The position numbers and the translations under genes were made by a program. From assembly GCA_963513935.1 (NCBI GenBank), contig OY740768.1, forward strand, positions 33,664,216 through 33,728,215: DNA of 64,000 bases, given 5' to 3'. This DNA comes from Aphrophora alni. Its lineage: Eukaryota > Arthropoda > Insecta > Hemiptera > Aphrophoridae. Each line of letters begins with the position of its first letter. Position 1 is the first letter of the stretch. Under the pieces are notes generated by a model that searched no databases, had not been told where the DNA came from, and saw only the letters and a program-made list of their open reading frames with translations. Shown in pieces: positions 1 to 13,613 of this stretch.

Positions 1-3000
1 ACAAAAACTAATTTATTGGCTGTTGACTAGTTAAGAGAATATATATCATTAGTGACTATATTACTATTACACTTTACCCATTTATCTAAACATATACATA
101 ATTTATTACTTATACACTATAAAGTTTATTAATGTAATTTTTTTTTGTTGTTTTCAGGTAAGAATAAGAACTGTACGGTGTGGGGTAAGCTGAGATTAAA
201 GGTTTGTTTAGTGAAGTTAAGTTTTTTGAAGGAAGCCTTAATATAATCTATTTTTAAAAGTTAACAGATTGAATTCTTAATCTGTTCTGACTATATGACA
301 ACAATCGTTTCAATCAATATGTTGTGATTTTAATTGTTCACATTGATTATTCTAAACTCACCTTAACAGTCTTCTAAATTTATCTTTACATTACTAGAAG
401 TCCTAAAAACTCCTTCAATTGTTAAATAAATTTTAAACTGATAAAGATCAAAAAACTGAAATCTTTAAAATGTTTTCTGGTGTTATAAATTAATTATTTG
501 AAATTCACTTCTCACCTTCAAATGGGGTTTCTGGAGATAACCGAAATAAACACAATAAAACTAATAGAAATTTCAAACACTAATAATAGATATGAACCTA
601 ATAAAATCTTAGTTAATCTAAGCAGGATAATAGAAAACAAAATAAATTGTAATAAAACTACAAAGGATTAAACATTATATTGGTATAGAATAACAAGACG
701 GTTATTGGATAAGGTCAAAAGTAAAATATTTCAATCCAGGACACATTTTACCTTTGCCTTCAGGAAATTAATAAAGTTAAAAGACGTTAAAACCAATTAA
801 TAAAGCTAATTGTTTCCACAATAATTTACCTGCGATAGTTTCAACAAATAATAAATTCCCAAACAGGATATCATTCTTTCATAACGAAATTTAAGAATCA
901 TTTAAAAACAGAAAGACCACCAAAAAACAGTCAAAATTATATCACCATCGAAAGCATCTGTGTGATTGAAGGCAGCCGTTTTCGTAATGAAGTTACGAAA
1001 CACCTTCTCTTCGAATACAATATTCCACGATATAATTTTAATCTAGCTTTTATCAAGAAAGGGAATAAAATTTATTTAGAAATATACACTCATTATATTC
1101 AAGCAAAAAAATGTTCGACAATGTCCAAGTAACATATGGTCATCTGGTAATCAAAAGAAGGCGGGAACAAAATATAGCTGCGAGTACTAAGTAAATCATT
1201 TTTAAACCTATTCAGTAAAGTTACAAAAATTTGTTGTAAACATTGAATCTACGATAGTTTAATCAAACTTATTTCTCTTAACACGTAGAAAACAGAATTA
1301 TTTCAGGGCTTTATAAACTTCTATTGTGCATTCTAACATGAATAATTATAAAAAGTGAACTTGTATTTTCACAGATCGTACAACAAATAAAACTATTCTA
1401 CTTTTACGATAATTGGAAGATATTCTTGTCGACATACTCTTTAAAGTGAGGCATAAATTATTATTCTGTTATAAAAATTAGTGTCAGTGCATTTTTAAAT
1501 CCTAACTTTAGTCTCATGGGCTATAAAGCCAATATGACTGATGGTGGAGTTAAAGTTAATATAGAATGAGTTATGTATTTGATGATCCCTTAACCTAATT
1601 AAGAATTATGTAGAAAATCATACTGTTTTATTGTCCGTGATTTAGAGTAAATGTAAGAAAGTTGTGTAGTGATTGTATCTAATTTATTAAATATAGGATT
1701 GAAATGAGTAAACAATAACTCTTAAAACAGCGTTCAAAATAAAAGTTGCTATTGTGAAAATTTTTGTGATTTTCTTGAGCAGTTGGAAAAACGAGTCAGA
1801 TATGTAATTTAAAAATTTACCAATACAAATTTAATAACACAACGTTATTGCCAATATTTGTTTTGGGAATCATCAGAAGTAACTTAGGTATTACGTATCA
1901 TTAATATAAGTAAAACGAAGTTATTTTTATTTCTAAATTTTTGCACTTATGTCATTCGTGCAAAAAGTAGAAGAGAAGTTTTTTTAACTTTTTTGCTAAT
2001 TTTGTTCCAGGTGTTTTAGGACTTCCAAAACTAAAATCTATTGCTTCAAAGAATACAAAACTATACTACTAAAATAAGGGATCGGTGAAAACGTAATTGA
2101 AATCGTTTATCATCTTGAAAACGGGCCATTCTTGTGGGACCTTTAACTATTTTAAAATACCTATCTTCTCACTTGCAAAGAATTAAGTATTTTATTTATC
2201 ATATCGTTTGAGGGTAATAATCGCGTATTTAGTGATCGTAAATTTAGTACCTATTTCTTTACTGAAGCTAACAAACTAATAGGCAGGAAAACAAAAATCG
2301 ATAATTATTGTCAAAATAAACAGTCACCAAAATCCTTATTTTACTCCTGTAGGTCTTACGTTTAATAAATATTCCAAAAACTGTTTAAAATAACATTGTA
2401 TAAAGCAAACAAATATTTCTTTGTACATAGAATATTTAATATGTTTAAAGAAAATGCATACTGGACGGTTTTACAACCAGTAATCATGTATAATTCATTA
2501 AAATAACAATGTATAAATTAAAATAAATTAAATAATATTTCTAGAGATAGAAACTTCATCGAAGCCAATCTACTCAGACAGTACATTCCTGATCTACTTA
2601 TACTATCTAACACTCGTATTATTATTATATAAGTACACTCAAGTTCATTAACTGATATTGCAAGTGATTAGTTAATAGTAGAGCGAACAGTGCTTGAGAG
2701 TTGCTTGAAATTCCGAGTATTAATAAACTGATAGTGTTTAAATTTCCGTTGTTGAGCAGTGGAATGGAGAACATTTTGTAGATTCATTTATTAATTATAT
2801 ATTTTTCTAGTTTATAATAAATTATATTAAATAAAAAGCGAACTTTTTATAGTGAATTTTATTCCTAATTTAATTACATGAAACATATATTAAAATATGT
2901 ACAATAAGAAGAAATGTCTACAATTTGAATATGTTGTAATAACATTTTAATTTTAGAAATATTCATAAATATTTATACTTAAAGCAGATGGTTTTTTTAC

Positions 3001-4850
3001 CAGTTCCATAAAGAAACATTATATGATACAAATTTAGTATCAAAGTTAATACATCTAATTTTTATTACACAGAATAATTCAATTAAATCTCCAAATAAGT
3101 AGCAGAGATATAGAAGTTTAGTATGAAGTTGTACGATTATGTTCTACCTTCCATTACACTTGTAACAAGTAGTATACAAATTCACCAGTATTACAAAATA
3201 ATATGTAAGAGAAGGTCTAGCTTATAAATAAACAGCAATAGAATATTAATTAGGGAGAAAGAGGTCTAAAGCGGATATCAGAGGTGGTAATTAATGCAAA
3301 TGTTTGAAAATCATAATGTTAATATGATAAATAAATCCTATGTTAGAATGGAAAGTTTACTCTAGGCGTATGCTATATTCACACCCTCTCAAGTAAGGCC
3401 TAATGTGTCCTAGAGGAGGCGTTAATCATCACTTCGTGGCTATAATAAAAGTCATGATTTATTTACAAGATACCATCTACCTTACCCACTTCTCACGTCC
3501 TTATTGCCCATTTTCCTCATGCTGTTTTACCTCATATCATATCATTTTTGTAATCTTATATTAAATATATAGCATTTCAAATCATACTTTGTACAACTTC
3601 AAAAAATCCTACAATATTTTATTTATTGTACCTTACAATAATATATAGTATTGTGTAGTATAAAATATATAGGACCAACATACCTCTAACAATATTACAC
3701 ATTTGTACTATTTCATTACATGTGCTACAAACAAAATAATAAGTCATAGTTGTAATGTTTACGTCTTTTCTTTTTAACATAACTGAAAGCTCACGGATTT
3801 GCTAAATTACTAAGAAGAGCTTTAAGCACCACCTTAATGTTGCAATTAATTATTCAAGCGATTTCTTGTGTTAAAACATGCAAAGTTACATACATGAAGT
3901 AACTTAATCTGTCAAAACGTCCGTCAATTTATCATTGATTTCTTTTAAAATATTTTAGTATTAATAATCCTGTCTTGATATCTAACTATTTTATTGTAAT
4001 TGAAATTGTAACACAGCCTTTAATTCTTGTTAATAAAATTTTCTTCTATATTAATCGATAGTTTTGTTATCTATTATTTTGTGGTTCGAGTAGCCTATAA
4101 TACATTTGTTATCTTCCAATTAAGTTGCAGTAAAATTTTCATAGTTATTCTGTGTTGCAAAAGAACATCATGTGTTCATTGATAAGTAAATATTTTCTCC
4201 GCCATTCTCTCTGTTCAAATATTTCACAATGTTTGATCTTTAATGCACCTGTCGTTCTTTCACTCAGTTCTGAATGGTAATATACTTCTAATCCTTAAAA
4301 TCTCCTATCAGTATTGAATAATTTTAGTTTTGTAAATCCTATTTTTGTTGTATCACACATCTGATAAGAAATTTTACTTTTGTCAATATTGTTATTTCCC
4401 CAACCACGTGACTTTGAATCACTTAATATTTTATGACATTTTATAAACTTAGTGTTCTGTTCATTATATGATCGAGATAAACCTCTTTACGCATTTACAT
4501 ATTCATATAATAGATTCGTAATAATAGTTACATAAGTATAAGATAATATACCAATTGCAGTCATTTTATAAAATAAAATTGACTTCTATGCGAAAAGAGA
4601 TGATTTCAATGTGTAAAAATGCAATGTTGTCAAATACCTTTTAGAAGAAACAAGCTGGACGTTCACGCCAATACTTCCAGCATTTAATTATTTCTTGTAA
4701 ATCCTTTATTTTAACTGTATGGTTGAATTTTTTTAAGAAAGAAATAGCTTTGTGATTTTGTTTCCCACATAAGGTTTTTGTTTTTATTTTATATTTATTA
4801 CATTATTGAAATTGGGGTCATTTAAAGTAAGATGTGCCAATAAAAAATCT
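1..4850. other. AT-rich stretch without a recognised gene
   Basis: I see no convincing coding region, RNA gene or mobile-element domain here. Two places look like splice acceptors on the plus strand: a T-rich tract ending in ttttcag at about 150-158, and ttttgttccag at about 2000-2010. The first is followed by about 60 bases open in one frame and the second by about 65. Such signals are frequent by chance in AT-rich DNA, so no exon is claimed. Confidence 0.6.
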
Positions 4851-5018
4851 ACTATTTAAAATCCCGACAAATAACAAATTACAACATTCCATAAAACAAG
4901 TTTCAGGGGTGAGTGCCACTAATTGCTATACTATATTTTAAAATCCCGACAAATAACAAATTACAACATTCCATAAAACAAGTTTCAGGGGGTGAGTGCC
5001 ACTAATTGCTATACTACT
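4851..5018. repeat. 82-bp direct tandem duplication
   Basis: A block beginning atcccgacaaataac at 4861 is repeated at 4943, an 82-base offset. The copies run through the shared stretch actaattgctatacta (4918 and 5001). The only difference I saw inside the unit is one extra G in the second copy's G run, so the duplication is recent. No coding content is evident. Confidence 0.9.
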
Positions 5019-5555
5019 ATTAGATGTTCTTAAACAAAACATTACAATGAAGCTTAGTTTAGTGTCAATATCAGTTTATGTGTTTTCAAATACAATTTTT
5101 AAGGAACGCGTTGAGAAATCGAGTTAACATTTAAAGGTATAATATACAATTTTTTTTTTTTTCATTTTTAGAGAAATAGTATCAAAACGTATAATTTTTC
5201 AGCTTTTTTAGTTTATTTAGACCATCTGAAAAATAGAAACACCCTGTATGTGTATAAACGCAATATCTCTCAACAAATCTTTCTATTTTTACCAAATTGG
5301 GCATATGGTAACTACTTATTATTTCTAGTAATGCTTCGATAAACAAGAAAATCGAATATTTTAACCTTTTTTTACTATAAATTCATAAATATGGTTGTAA
5401 AATGTCTATGTTTTATTTTATTACAGTTTTTATAGGTTTAATATCTCTAAAATATATGTGTTTCTCACTTTCTCAATTTTCTCTCAGAACTGTTATTTTT
5501 AAAATTAACCAGTTTCAAAGTATCGTATTAATCGTAATACTTGACTTATTTCCTT
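5019..5555. other. Intergenic stretch with a repeat-edge motif
   Basis: The stretch holds a poly-T run near 5150 and the motif acaccctgtatg near 5243, which also occurs near 26683 and 26893 and resembles the edge of an interspersed repeat. No open frame here resembles a known protein. Confidence 0.45.
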
Positions 5556-6210
5556 TTATCTCCTATTGGAGCATAGGGCGTCCAGAAGAGCTCTCCATCT
5601 GTCCCTGTCTCCAGCAAGTGCCTTCACGTTTCCCAAGTCTTGTTAACCTCTTTTTCTTCTTTAATAATGGTCCTCTTCCAGGTTTCTCGGGGTCGACCTC
5701 TTCTTCTGACACCTTGCGGGTTCCAATCTAGGGCCTCTTTCTCAATAGTTCCGTCTGGCTTCCTCAGTGTATGTCCTAACCACCTCCACTTCCTCTCTCG
5801 AATCTGCAGTTTGACCCGAATTTGACCTGTTTCTCTCCATAAATCCTCGTTTGTAATGATCTCAGGCCAATGAATGTTCATGATAAGGCGAAGACACCTA
5901 TTGATGAAAATTTGCAGCCGAGACGTAATTAAACGTGTAACTTTCCACGTCTCACTTGCATACAGCAAAACAGACTTAACATTTGTGTTGAAGATGCGAA
6001 GCTTCGTTTTCTTTGAGATGTTTCGATTTCGTCAAATCGGATACAGTTGTACAAAGGCGGCGTTTGCTTTTTTAATGCGAGTCTTCACATCATCATCAGC
6101 TCCTCCACTTGTTGCATTCATCTTCATAACTTTAGTTTTCCGATGATTTATCTTGAGTCCTGCCGCTTCAGCTACTTCCTTCAGCGCATTCAACTCATCG
6201 TAATACAGTG
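5556..6210 (-). pseudogene. LINE reverse transcriptase, C-terminal remnant with two frameshifts
   Basis: Read on the minus strand, this is the C-terminal end of a non-LTR retrotransposon polymerase. It opens near 6200 with DELNALKEVAEAAGLKIN then KTKVMKMN, which is the post-YADD part of a reverse transcriptase. It continues through KKANAAFVQLYP, then, after a frameshift near 6040, KLRIFNTNVKSVLLYASETW, then RKWRWLGHTLRKPDG and DWNPQGVRRRGRPRETW. A second shift near 5625 leads to VKALAGDRDRWRALL and a natural-looking stop at 5556-5558. The endonuclease and the catalytic YADD part are absent, so the copy is 5'-truncated and inactive. These C-terminal blocks are typical of arthropod LINE polyproteins. 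The clade (RTE/CR1-like) is my inference and is uncertain. No poly-A tail or target duplication was seen. Confidence 0.85.
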
Positions 6211-9200
6211 ATGTATTATTATTTCTTTCAATGTTATAAAATTGTAATTTTTAACTAAATACTACTTCTGTTTTTTTTTTTATATGTTTTATTCTGTTTT
6301 GAAAATAAAGACTAAAATCAATAACGTTCCCATTTCCACGCTTAATTTTATCTCTAAAATTCATTCTCAAAATTTTAATATTATGTACAATTATTGTGAT
6401 TAATAATTATTATAGGAGAGTGCTGCTGTATTATTAAATTACAAAGTAGAACATGTTGTATAACAAGAAGTTATAAATACAGATCCTTAATGCAAAACGA
6501 GCAACACAGTTTAAGTGAAAATTGAATATACCGGGTTTTAACTATACTTATCATAAATACTGTTTCATAATGGCATAGAAATACATCAATTCCATATAAG
6601 TAATATTAGGAACAAGCCTACATAGTGTTAGCGAAGTTGAAGGAGGATTACTTTGCTCTGTACACCCAGGAACATTATACAAGAATAAGGATTTCGTAGC
6701 ATATTGACTTTAAGCTATTACATCCTTTGACAAATAATGTATTATTCATATATAGCTGCTGGTGTTGGATTAGTTTATATATGGTAATGGAGCAGCTCTT
6801 AAATTATTCTGTGACACTCTTTACAGCTCCATTGACGTGTGTCTAAGTGTTCTGTCAAAATTTTAAAGTACATATAAACTTGCGAAACATTTATGTATGC
6901 CATAGCTTACATAGGCTTACACTAATATTAATCTATATCTTTTTCAATTCTTTGTTTTCTTGGACGTCACTGAAAACTTAGATACAATAACTATCACTAT
7001 TTCTGAAGTGGTCGCTAAAATTTCATAATTTGCAAGCTCAAAAATTATTTTTCTCACAATTAGATAATAGATAAAAATGGATTTAAAATTAAAATTTAAT
7101 TTGCTATTTGATACATTTAAAATAGTCGTTTCTGCCCTTGATATTAAAAAGATAGGTTTAGATCATATTATGTTATTGTATTTATTTACGTAAATTGTCT
7201 AAGTTTATTAAATTTGTTACTAACTAAAAAAACACAATTTTCTATAATATATAATAGATTTTTTCAAGATTAAGTTTCAATTTTTAATCATCTTCAATTG
7301 TTAATGTAAGCACATTTTTTGGCACTGAACTACAACAGAAAAAGCCAACGTTTCACACATATAGCAGCAGTTAAGCAGTATGGCAATATGATATTATGGT
7401 AGACAATTTTGTTTTCTTTCGTTTAGTGTTTAAAGTTTCGACATGTGTTGCAACTCATTTTAAGTTGCTAGTTCAAGCTGCAAAGTTTAGTTATTTTTCA
7501 AAAAACAAAATAAAATACCAAAATTTATTTATCTAGTTGCTAGTGTATCTTGTACATTTAAAATATTAGTTGTACTGATATGTTTTCACTAAATGAACGT
7601 GTTTTACAAACATGCCACTATGTTTATTACACGAACAAGTTTAATAATGCCAATAATTGTCGAACGTTTGTGCATGGCAATTTAAATCACATTAGAGGCA
7701 ACATGCGATGCCGGAGTTGATATTAAATAAAATCATAATGTCGAATTTTACAGTTGACTGGAACAGCTTTCATATTTACACGACCTCGGAACTATCGACA
7801 TATGGTTCAACTTGCCTCATAGAATATTCTAACAGAGATTGATGATATTTGAAACTAGATGTTGTTAGGTTATGTCAGAATTTTAGAGTACATTACCTAA
7901 ATGTTAATTATTATGGACGTTACAAAAATAATAGAACTTATTATTATATTATTGTATTATTGTATTTAATGAGTATCTAACAGAAATATAGTATAATATA
8001 AATCAAAATAAAGTTGAACTTGTGAGAAGGCATGTGTTCTAAAACAGAATAAATACAACAAAGTCTCTCACAAAATAACATTTAAAGATTATAACAACTT
8101 TAGTTATAATGTGTTCGTTTTAACTGAGGATGACGAAATCGTCGTGTAAATGCATTGATCAATAAACGTTATTTGGCAAGAGTCTGTGTTCTATTTATTT
8201 TACTGTATACAAGGAATATGTAAAATACTAAAAAAGAGAACAATTAAAGACAAACGTAAACACCAATAAATATAATTTAAATTATAAATTTAATTTCAAA
8301 TTAGACTAATTACGGCGACTAAACATTATATTTAGTAATCATTTTCTTATATAGTTTAAGTTGAAGATGTGTGAAACCGTTGGTTAAGAAAGCATCTAGC
8401 TAGCTGCAGCTCATACTTGGCAATGCAAGGGTGGATAGGTTCTCCAACACATTTCTGCGCGTTTCCTTGCATTACGATACTCCTCTGTCATCATTACTCT
8501 AACGGTCGAAAAAACCTGTAGCTCTTTCAAATGTAAGATAATGAAGATTTCTAAACTGATTTTTTGACTTTTCAATTTGATTTCTAGACACAACGCATAA
8601 CCTTAAATCAGTATAACACACATGACATAAGTTTGTTAAAGGGTGTAATTATAATTATTGTATTCGTTCTAGATGTGGTATTTGCATAGAAAAAAATTGT
8701 ATGTTCCCCTTATGAGCTTATTAAAGTTTCTAGAAAAAACATTATAACTTTTCATTTCAGATACAAAACCAAATTCACATAAAAATTGAAAGAAGCCTGT
8801 AGGCACGATTGATTTTAAACGGTGGAAAACTATAAAAAAATTACCAAAATGTTGGTAAGTGTCCCCCCCTCCACCTATATAAATGATTAAAATGAGAGCA
8901 TCCTCCATTTTTTTTACATATTTAGCTTACGAAACATCTCTTTGTAAATGTAAACTATGTATTTTTTTATGTTTTTTCCATAAAATTAATATCACTTTTT
9001 TTTCGTATATCCCTATTTTTCACACGTTGTCATTTTTCTCATAGTTTATATTTCTGTGTGTGTGCTCACGTAATAGATCTATCAACTTGTTTTAAAACCT
9101 TATACATAGTTTATATCATATAAAACAAGCAAAACTTCCTTAAACCTTATACAAAAAAACTAGAGTTCATTTAAAGTATTGGAAAAAAATCACATATTCT

Positions 9201-10620
9201 GGAATTACCAAAAGTCAATATCGTCAAAATATTGTAGTTTCAACTGCAATAAAGGTAACAATACTGATACCAATAAAAATAAATTCTAAAGTACACATTT
9301 GTTTATGCCGGTACTAGCACCGTTATTGAGTTTTGCTTCAAATGCGAATTAAATTACTTGTTCAAAGATACGATCAATATTATACCAATAGCAGTGAGTA
9401 TTTAGAATTTTAAACCGTTCAGTGTTGATATCAGACATTTTACATTTAGTTCTAGCAAACATTACAGCAATTGTAAGAAGTGTGAGTTATGAATAAGTCA
9501 ACTGAATATTTTGATGTTTCTTTTTAATTAAAGTATTTTGTTTACATTTTTATGTACCTTTTAAACACCGTTTCAGATTCATAAAGAGAACCTCCTTTGA
9601 TAAAATATTAACGCTTATTATAGGACCAACTTTTAAAATATGTTTATTAACTTGGATAAACGTAGTTCCATCAATTCCTTAGTTGGTTCAGTTTATATTG
9701 TGAACTGTAAGGCTGCGAAAATTGAGTAGTTTTCACTCAATAACTAATGAATGGAAAGGAATACATATTCAGCCATTGTTCACACCTCTGCCGTCTACAC
9801 CCCTAATTACTATAAACATAATGTATAATGTATGTTTATTTCCAAATGTAATATTTTACAGTCCGTCAACATTGTTTCTTTAATTATCATTTATCGAACA
9901 ATTTGATTTAATTTTACTGGCATTACTTATCATACGTAGTATAGAGTAAATATGATATTCGCAAAAATACCAAGACAGACAGATACGCGATTGATATTAT
10001 AAAGATCGTTGGTTTTACATACAGAACAAATTATAATTGTTAAAAAAATTTCAACTACACTAACACTACAAGACGTAAAAAAATTAGCTGCCTGCTATTG
10101 TAAAATTCATTTAAGAACTTAAAAATAATAATTCTCATTTGAATATTTTTATTCCTGGAGAAATACTATGAGAATATCGTAGAATCCATTACAAATGCAT
10201 TTTCCAACATTAGTGAAAACACCATTAAAAAACCTGAACTAAATAAAAATAACCGTTGGTAATAACTGTTATAATACTTATAACAAAACATCTTTGTTCA
10301 TAGTTTAATATTCATTTAGAACTCTTGGGGATTCACCGGAAATGTGAAGCACCCACAGGAATAAATAAACATCGGTTGTGTACTTCCCATTATAAAAAGA
10401 ATATTCAGGATGCCAACATTTTTCACGATAGAAAACAATATTTTCTTCTGAATTTAACATCACTAATTTTGTAATTCCATTTTTGTGTACAACTATTTAC
10501 TAACACAAACACTATATATTCTGTTACAACTCACTACAAATTATACATATATTAGTGAGTTGTTTAACATCTTAGGGCTACAATTTAACAAAATTTATTT
10601 GAAAGGAAATATTGAATCTA
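6211..10620. other. AT-rich stretch without a recognised gene
   Basis: Only short open frames occur and none resembles a known family. A minus-strand frame at 8411-8593 (ending RKRAEMCWRTYPPLHCQV) has somewhat protein-like composition but no splice or homology support. A C-rich tract lies near 8867. I see nothing else that can be named. Confidence 0.6.
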
Positions 10621-10663
10621 TGTGTGTGAGGTGTGAGTGTGTGTGTGTGTAGGGTGGGGGTGC

Positions 10664-10694
<31 letters not shown>

Positions 10695-10698
10695 TGTT
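10621..10698. repeat. TG and TGCG microsatellite
   Basis: A (TG)n tract passes into a run of about nine TGCG units at 10661-10697. The G+C content is far above that of the surrounding DNA. Confidence 0.95.
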
Positions 10699-11740
10699 TG
10701 TGTCTGAATGTGTTTCTAATTCTGAAATAAATCATTTCAATAGGATGTTCTATAGAAAAATTTAACTGTAGTAAGATATAAATCTAACCACATTATATAA
10801 AGACGTATGTTATAAACATTAAAGGGTAGAAAACCAGCTGTATGTAAAAACAAAACATAAATTTCGGTACTTTGGTCCACATAACTCTAATTTTGCTCAT
10901 TTGTACTGAAAATTTAAGGTGGGGGCCTATATGACAAAATATTGAAAACATTAACTTCACAACAACAATTCTAGTTTTTTTTCACATACTTTACCTTACT
11001 ATATATCACTTTGCAATAAATTAAATTAAAGAATTACGTTGGGGAAAACAATTAAATTAAACTTGTTTATTTTATCATCACATTTTATGACTAAATGTGA
11101 CTCCATGATTTATTACTCTTGCTTGATGACAAGTTATTTCAAGTGAACTCTATTGCGTCAGTTATTATAAATGTGTGGTTTTAATTTTATTTGAAGCTGA
11201 GATATTTTCATTGACTGTAGAGTAAACATATTTAAACAGAGTTTCCTAAAATCGTGTAAGAACTTATTTGAAGTGAATTTTTCTTATTGTAATGGATGTT
11301 TTCAAATAATTCAAATGGCTGTACATGCGCATATTATATTGTAAATCCATCTACAACTAAATTACGGTATTAATTTGTCAATCTCAACACTTTTTTATAT
11401 TTTCCGAAACTATAAAAATGTATATCTTTTTTATACAATTTTTCAAATAAACCTAAATAATATCAATAACGAACATTGTTAAAAAAAAAATACCGTTTTA
11501 TTTAATACTACGTTTTGAAAAACAATTTATTTTAAATATTATTGAAATCATTCAAAACTATTTCTATTATGATTGCATAATATATAACAATATAACAGTT
11601 TCTATATTGTACAATGTTTTCTACATTTATATAAATCGTATAAACGATTGAAAAACACGTAAATCATAAAGCACATAAGAAAAAAAAATTTAATATGTTA
11701 ATACTTGCAATTTTCCAACACCATTACAGCAAATAAATTA
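10699..11740. other. AT-rich stretch without a recognised gene
   Basis: No coding, RNA or repeat structure was recognised apart from homopolymer runs. Confidence 0.55.
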
Positions 11741-11744
11741 TTAT

Positions 11745-11860
11745 TAACAAATAAAACACAATTTTTCTTTTGTATTTTATTTGGTCTAGCCGACCATGGT
11801 TTCGCCAGGTTACGGCATTGAAACTGGCATGCCGTTAAAATGGAACTCTATCAAATACAG
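11745..11860. repeat. Half copy of the palindromic family found at 48.5 kb
   Basis: The stretch aaaacacaatt, then ggtctagccgaccatggttt, then cgccaggttacggcattg matches in order one arm and the core of the palindromic element at 48524-48700 (ctagccgaccaatggtttcg and then ggcattg, read on the minus strand there). Only one arm is evident here, so this is a degraded or partial copy. The conserved centre is a short GCC...GGC hairpin beside a GGTTTCGCC block. Confidence 0.65.
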
Positions 11861-12076
11861 TCGGTCATCAGTGTAAACAATATAAATTATTATTAGGTAT
11901 ATTAATAATTGATCGTGTAGTCATCGTTATTATATCTTACAGCTTACAAAACAGTTGATCATGGTACTTACCCAGCCCCATCATACAAGTAAACTCTTTA
12001 CATGTAATTCCCAAGATTTGCTTCCCTGGGCCTTGTAGGAAAAGTTAAATTGTATTGGTAAATATAGGAATCTTAC

Positions 12077-12171
12077 CCAGTATTGTAAGTTTGTTTAAAA
12101 CAGTTGTTACAAAGATTTTATTAACCTCATAATAATTGTGCATATCACTACACTTAGCGGTTCTGGTAGAT
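12077..12171 (-). CDS. Candidate internal exon (unproven)
   Basis: On the minus strand a T-rich acceptor (tctttttaatattcag) ends at 12172 and a donor (ctgg|gtaaga) starts at 12076. The 95 bases between are open in one frame, reading TRTAKCSDMHNYYEVNKIF then VTTVLNKLTILG. I do not recognise the product. The flanking sequence contains repeat-like DNA, so this may be a chance open segment inside an old element. No neighbouring exon was found. Confidence 0.15.
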
Positions 12172-12239
12172 CTGAATATTAAAAAGACTCCATTCTCTTC
12201 CCTAGTGTCAATGTCTCGGCCATACCTGGCCTTCAAGTT

Positions 12240-12680
12240 GTACATATGTAAAGAAGCTTTTACTTGCTACGCTCGTGACGGTTTTATTCACGAACTGTTC
12301 TCGAAACATCACGGTTTGAAATTACAATTTTCACAATAAATTCGCTATTTGTCATCTTAGACATGTATTCCGTGCAAAATTGAAATCTACAAATCTTTAT
12401 CTAATTTGGTATTTTGTAACCAGAATAACACTCAAGATATGAACGGAAACTATTTATAATGGCCGCCATTTTGACATTTTTAATTTAATTTTTCTGAATT
12501 TCAATAACGTTCTATATAATCACTTATAATTCGTCCCCTATACCAAATGTTATGTTCCTATTTTAATTATCGTAACCGCTATCCAACTTATTTACTAACG
12601 GCAACAACGACGGACGGATGACATGACGGAAATCAATTTTTCGGTTTCCAATCATCATAAAACTTGAAGGTCATTTAAAA
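12240..12680. repeat. Interspersed-repeat-like sequence
   Basis: The stretch carries phrases typical of insect repeat tails: a cgctcgtgacgg block near 12270, aatggccgccattttgac near 12460, and gacggacggatgacatgacg near 12610. Similar 'atggcgga' phrases recur near 21170, 26780, 29405 and 41430. No element ends could be fixed, so the boundaries are approximate. Confidence 0.4.
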
Positions 12681-13613
12681 ACAGAGGTTGACGTTATTGA
12701 GGTTAACAATAATAATGCAGTAAACAAACTCAAATTCCAGCATATTTATTGAATGATTATAAATTAAAAACATAGTTAATTTTACCATACGAATTGTATT
12801 TAAGTTATGTATTGCCTAATTTAAATTTAACTATTATTATTATTATTAAAATACCTTAAAATAAATTAAAAGCAAAGTAATTGGTGTAATTACTTCATTG
12901 TTTTTCAGAAAGCTTTATACAGTCAATATCACAATCATAATAATCTCAATTTCAAAATTATTAAACTACAAATAATATATTTTGGAAAAAATGTATTGTA
13001 ATATTAAGAACAGTGTCTTTTATAAATTTACAATATAGTGGGTAGAGTGTACCATAAACATATAATCATACCAATTGATATTTCACAAATTTTGTAATAC
13101 ACCCCGTGTATGTACAAACTATATAATTTCTTGTTGCAGGGTATTTAAATATTCACGATCTATTTCCATTTGATTCCGTGTCTGTAGCACTCTTTACTTT
13201 TATCTTTTTTTACGTGCAAAGTATTACGAATGCTAGGGTTTGGCAATGCACCAAAATGTCATTACAAGAACTACATCGTTGACACTTGATTCCTCCTGCT
13301 GACCCAATTTCAAAGCAGCTACTATTGTAAGAGATATAAATGCTATCATATGCACTTTTTAGAAATTAATGTATGACAGTTATTATTGTGTTTTAGATCA
13401 TTTCCGTATTAGAGATGTAGATATAAAGAATATTAGGTAACATAAAATGAAATTTTAATTAAATTAGAATACCACTATATGGAGTAATTATTATTATTAA
13501 CATCCTGAATATTATAAACGGTATTAATTACTAAACTAAAATCTTACTAAAGTTTTTCAAATCTTTCATCGTCATTTTTGTTTTTAAATATTTTTAGCTG
13601 AAATTTTTTTTTT
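12681..13613. other. AT-rich stretch, one weak acceptor-bounded open frame
   Basis: A plus-strand acceptor-like tract (tttcttgttgcag) ends near 13139 and is followed by a 48-codon open frame to a stop near 13284, beginning GYLNIHDLFPFDSVSVALF. I do not recognise it and could not find a partner exon, so no gene is called. Confidence 0.4.
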
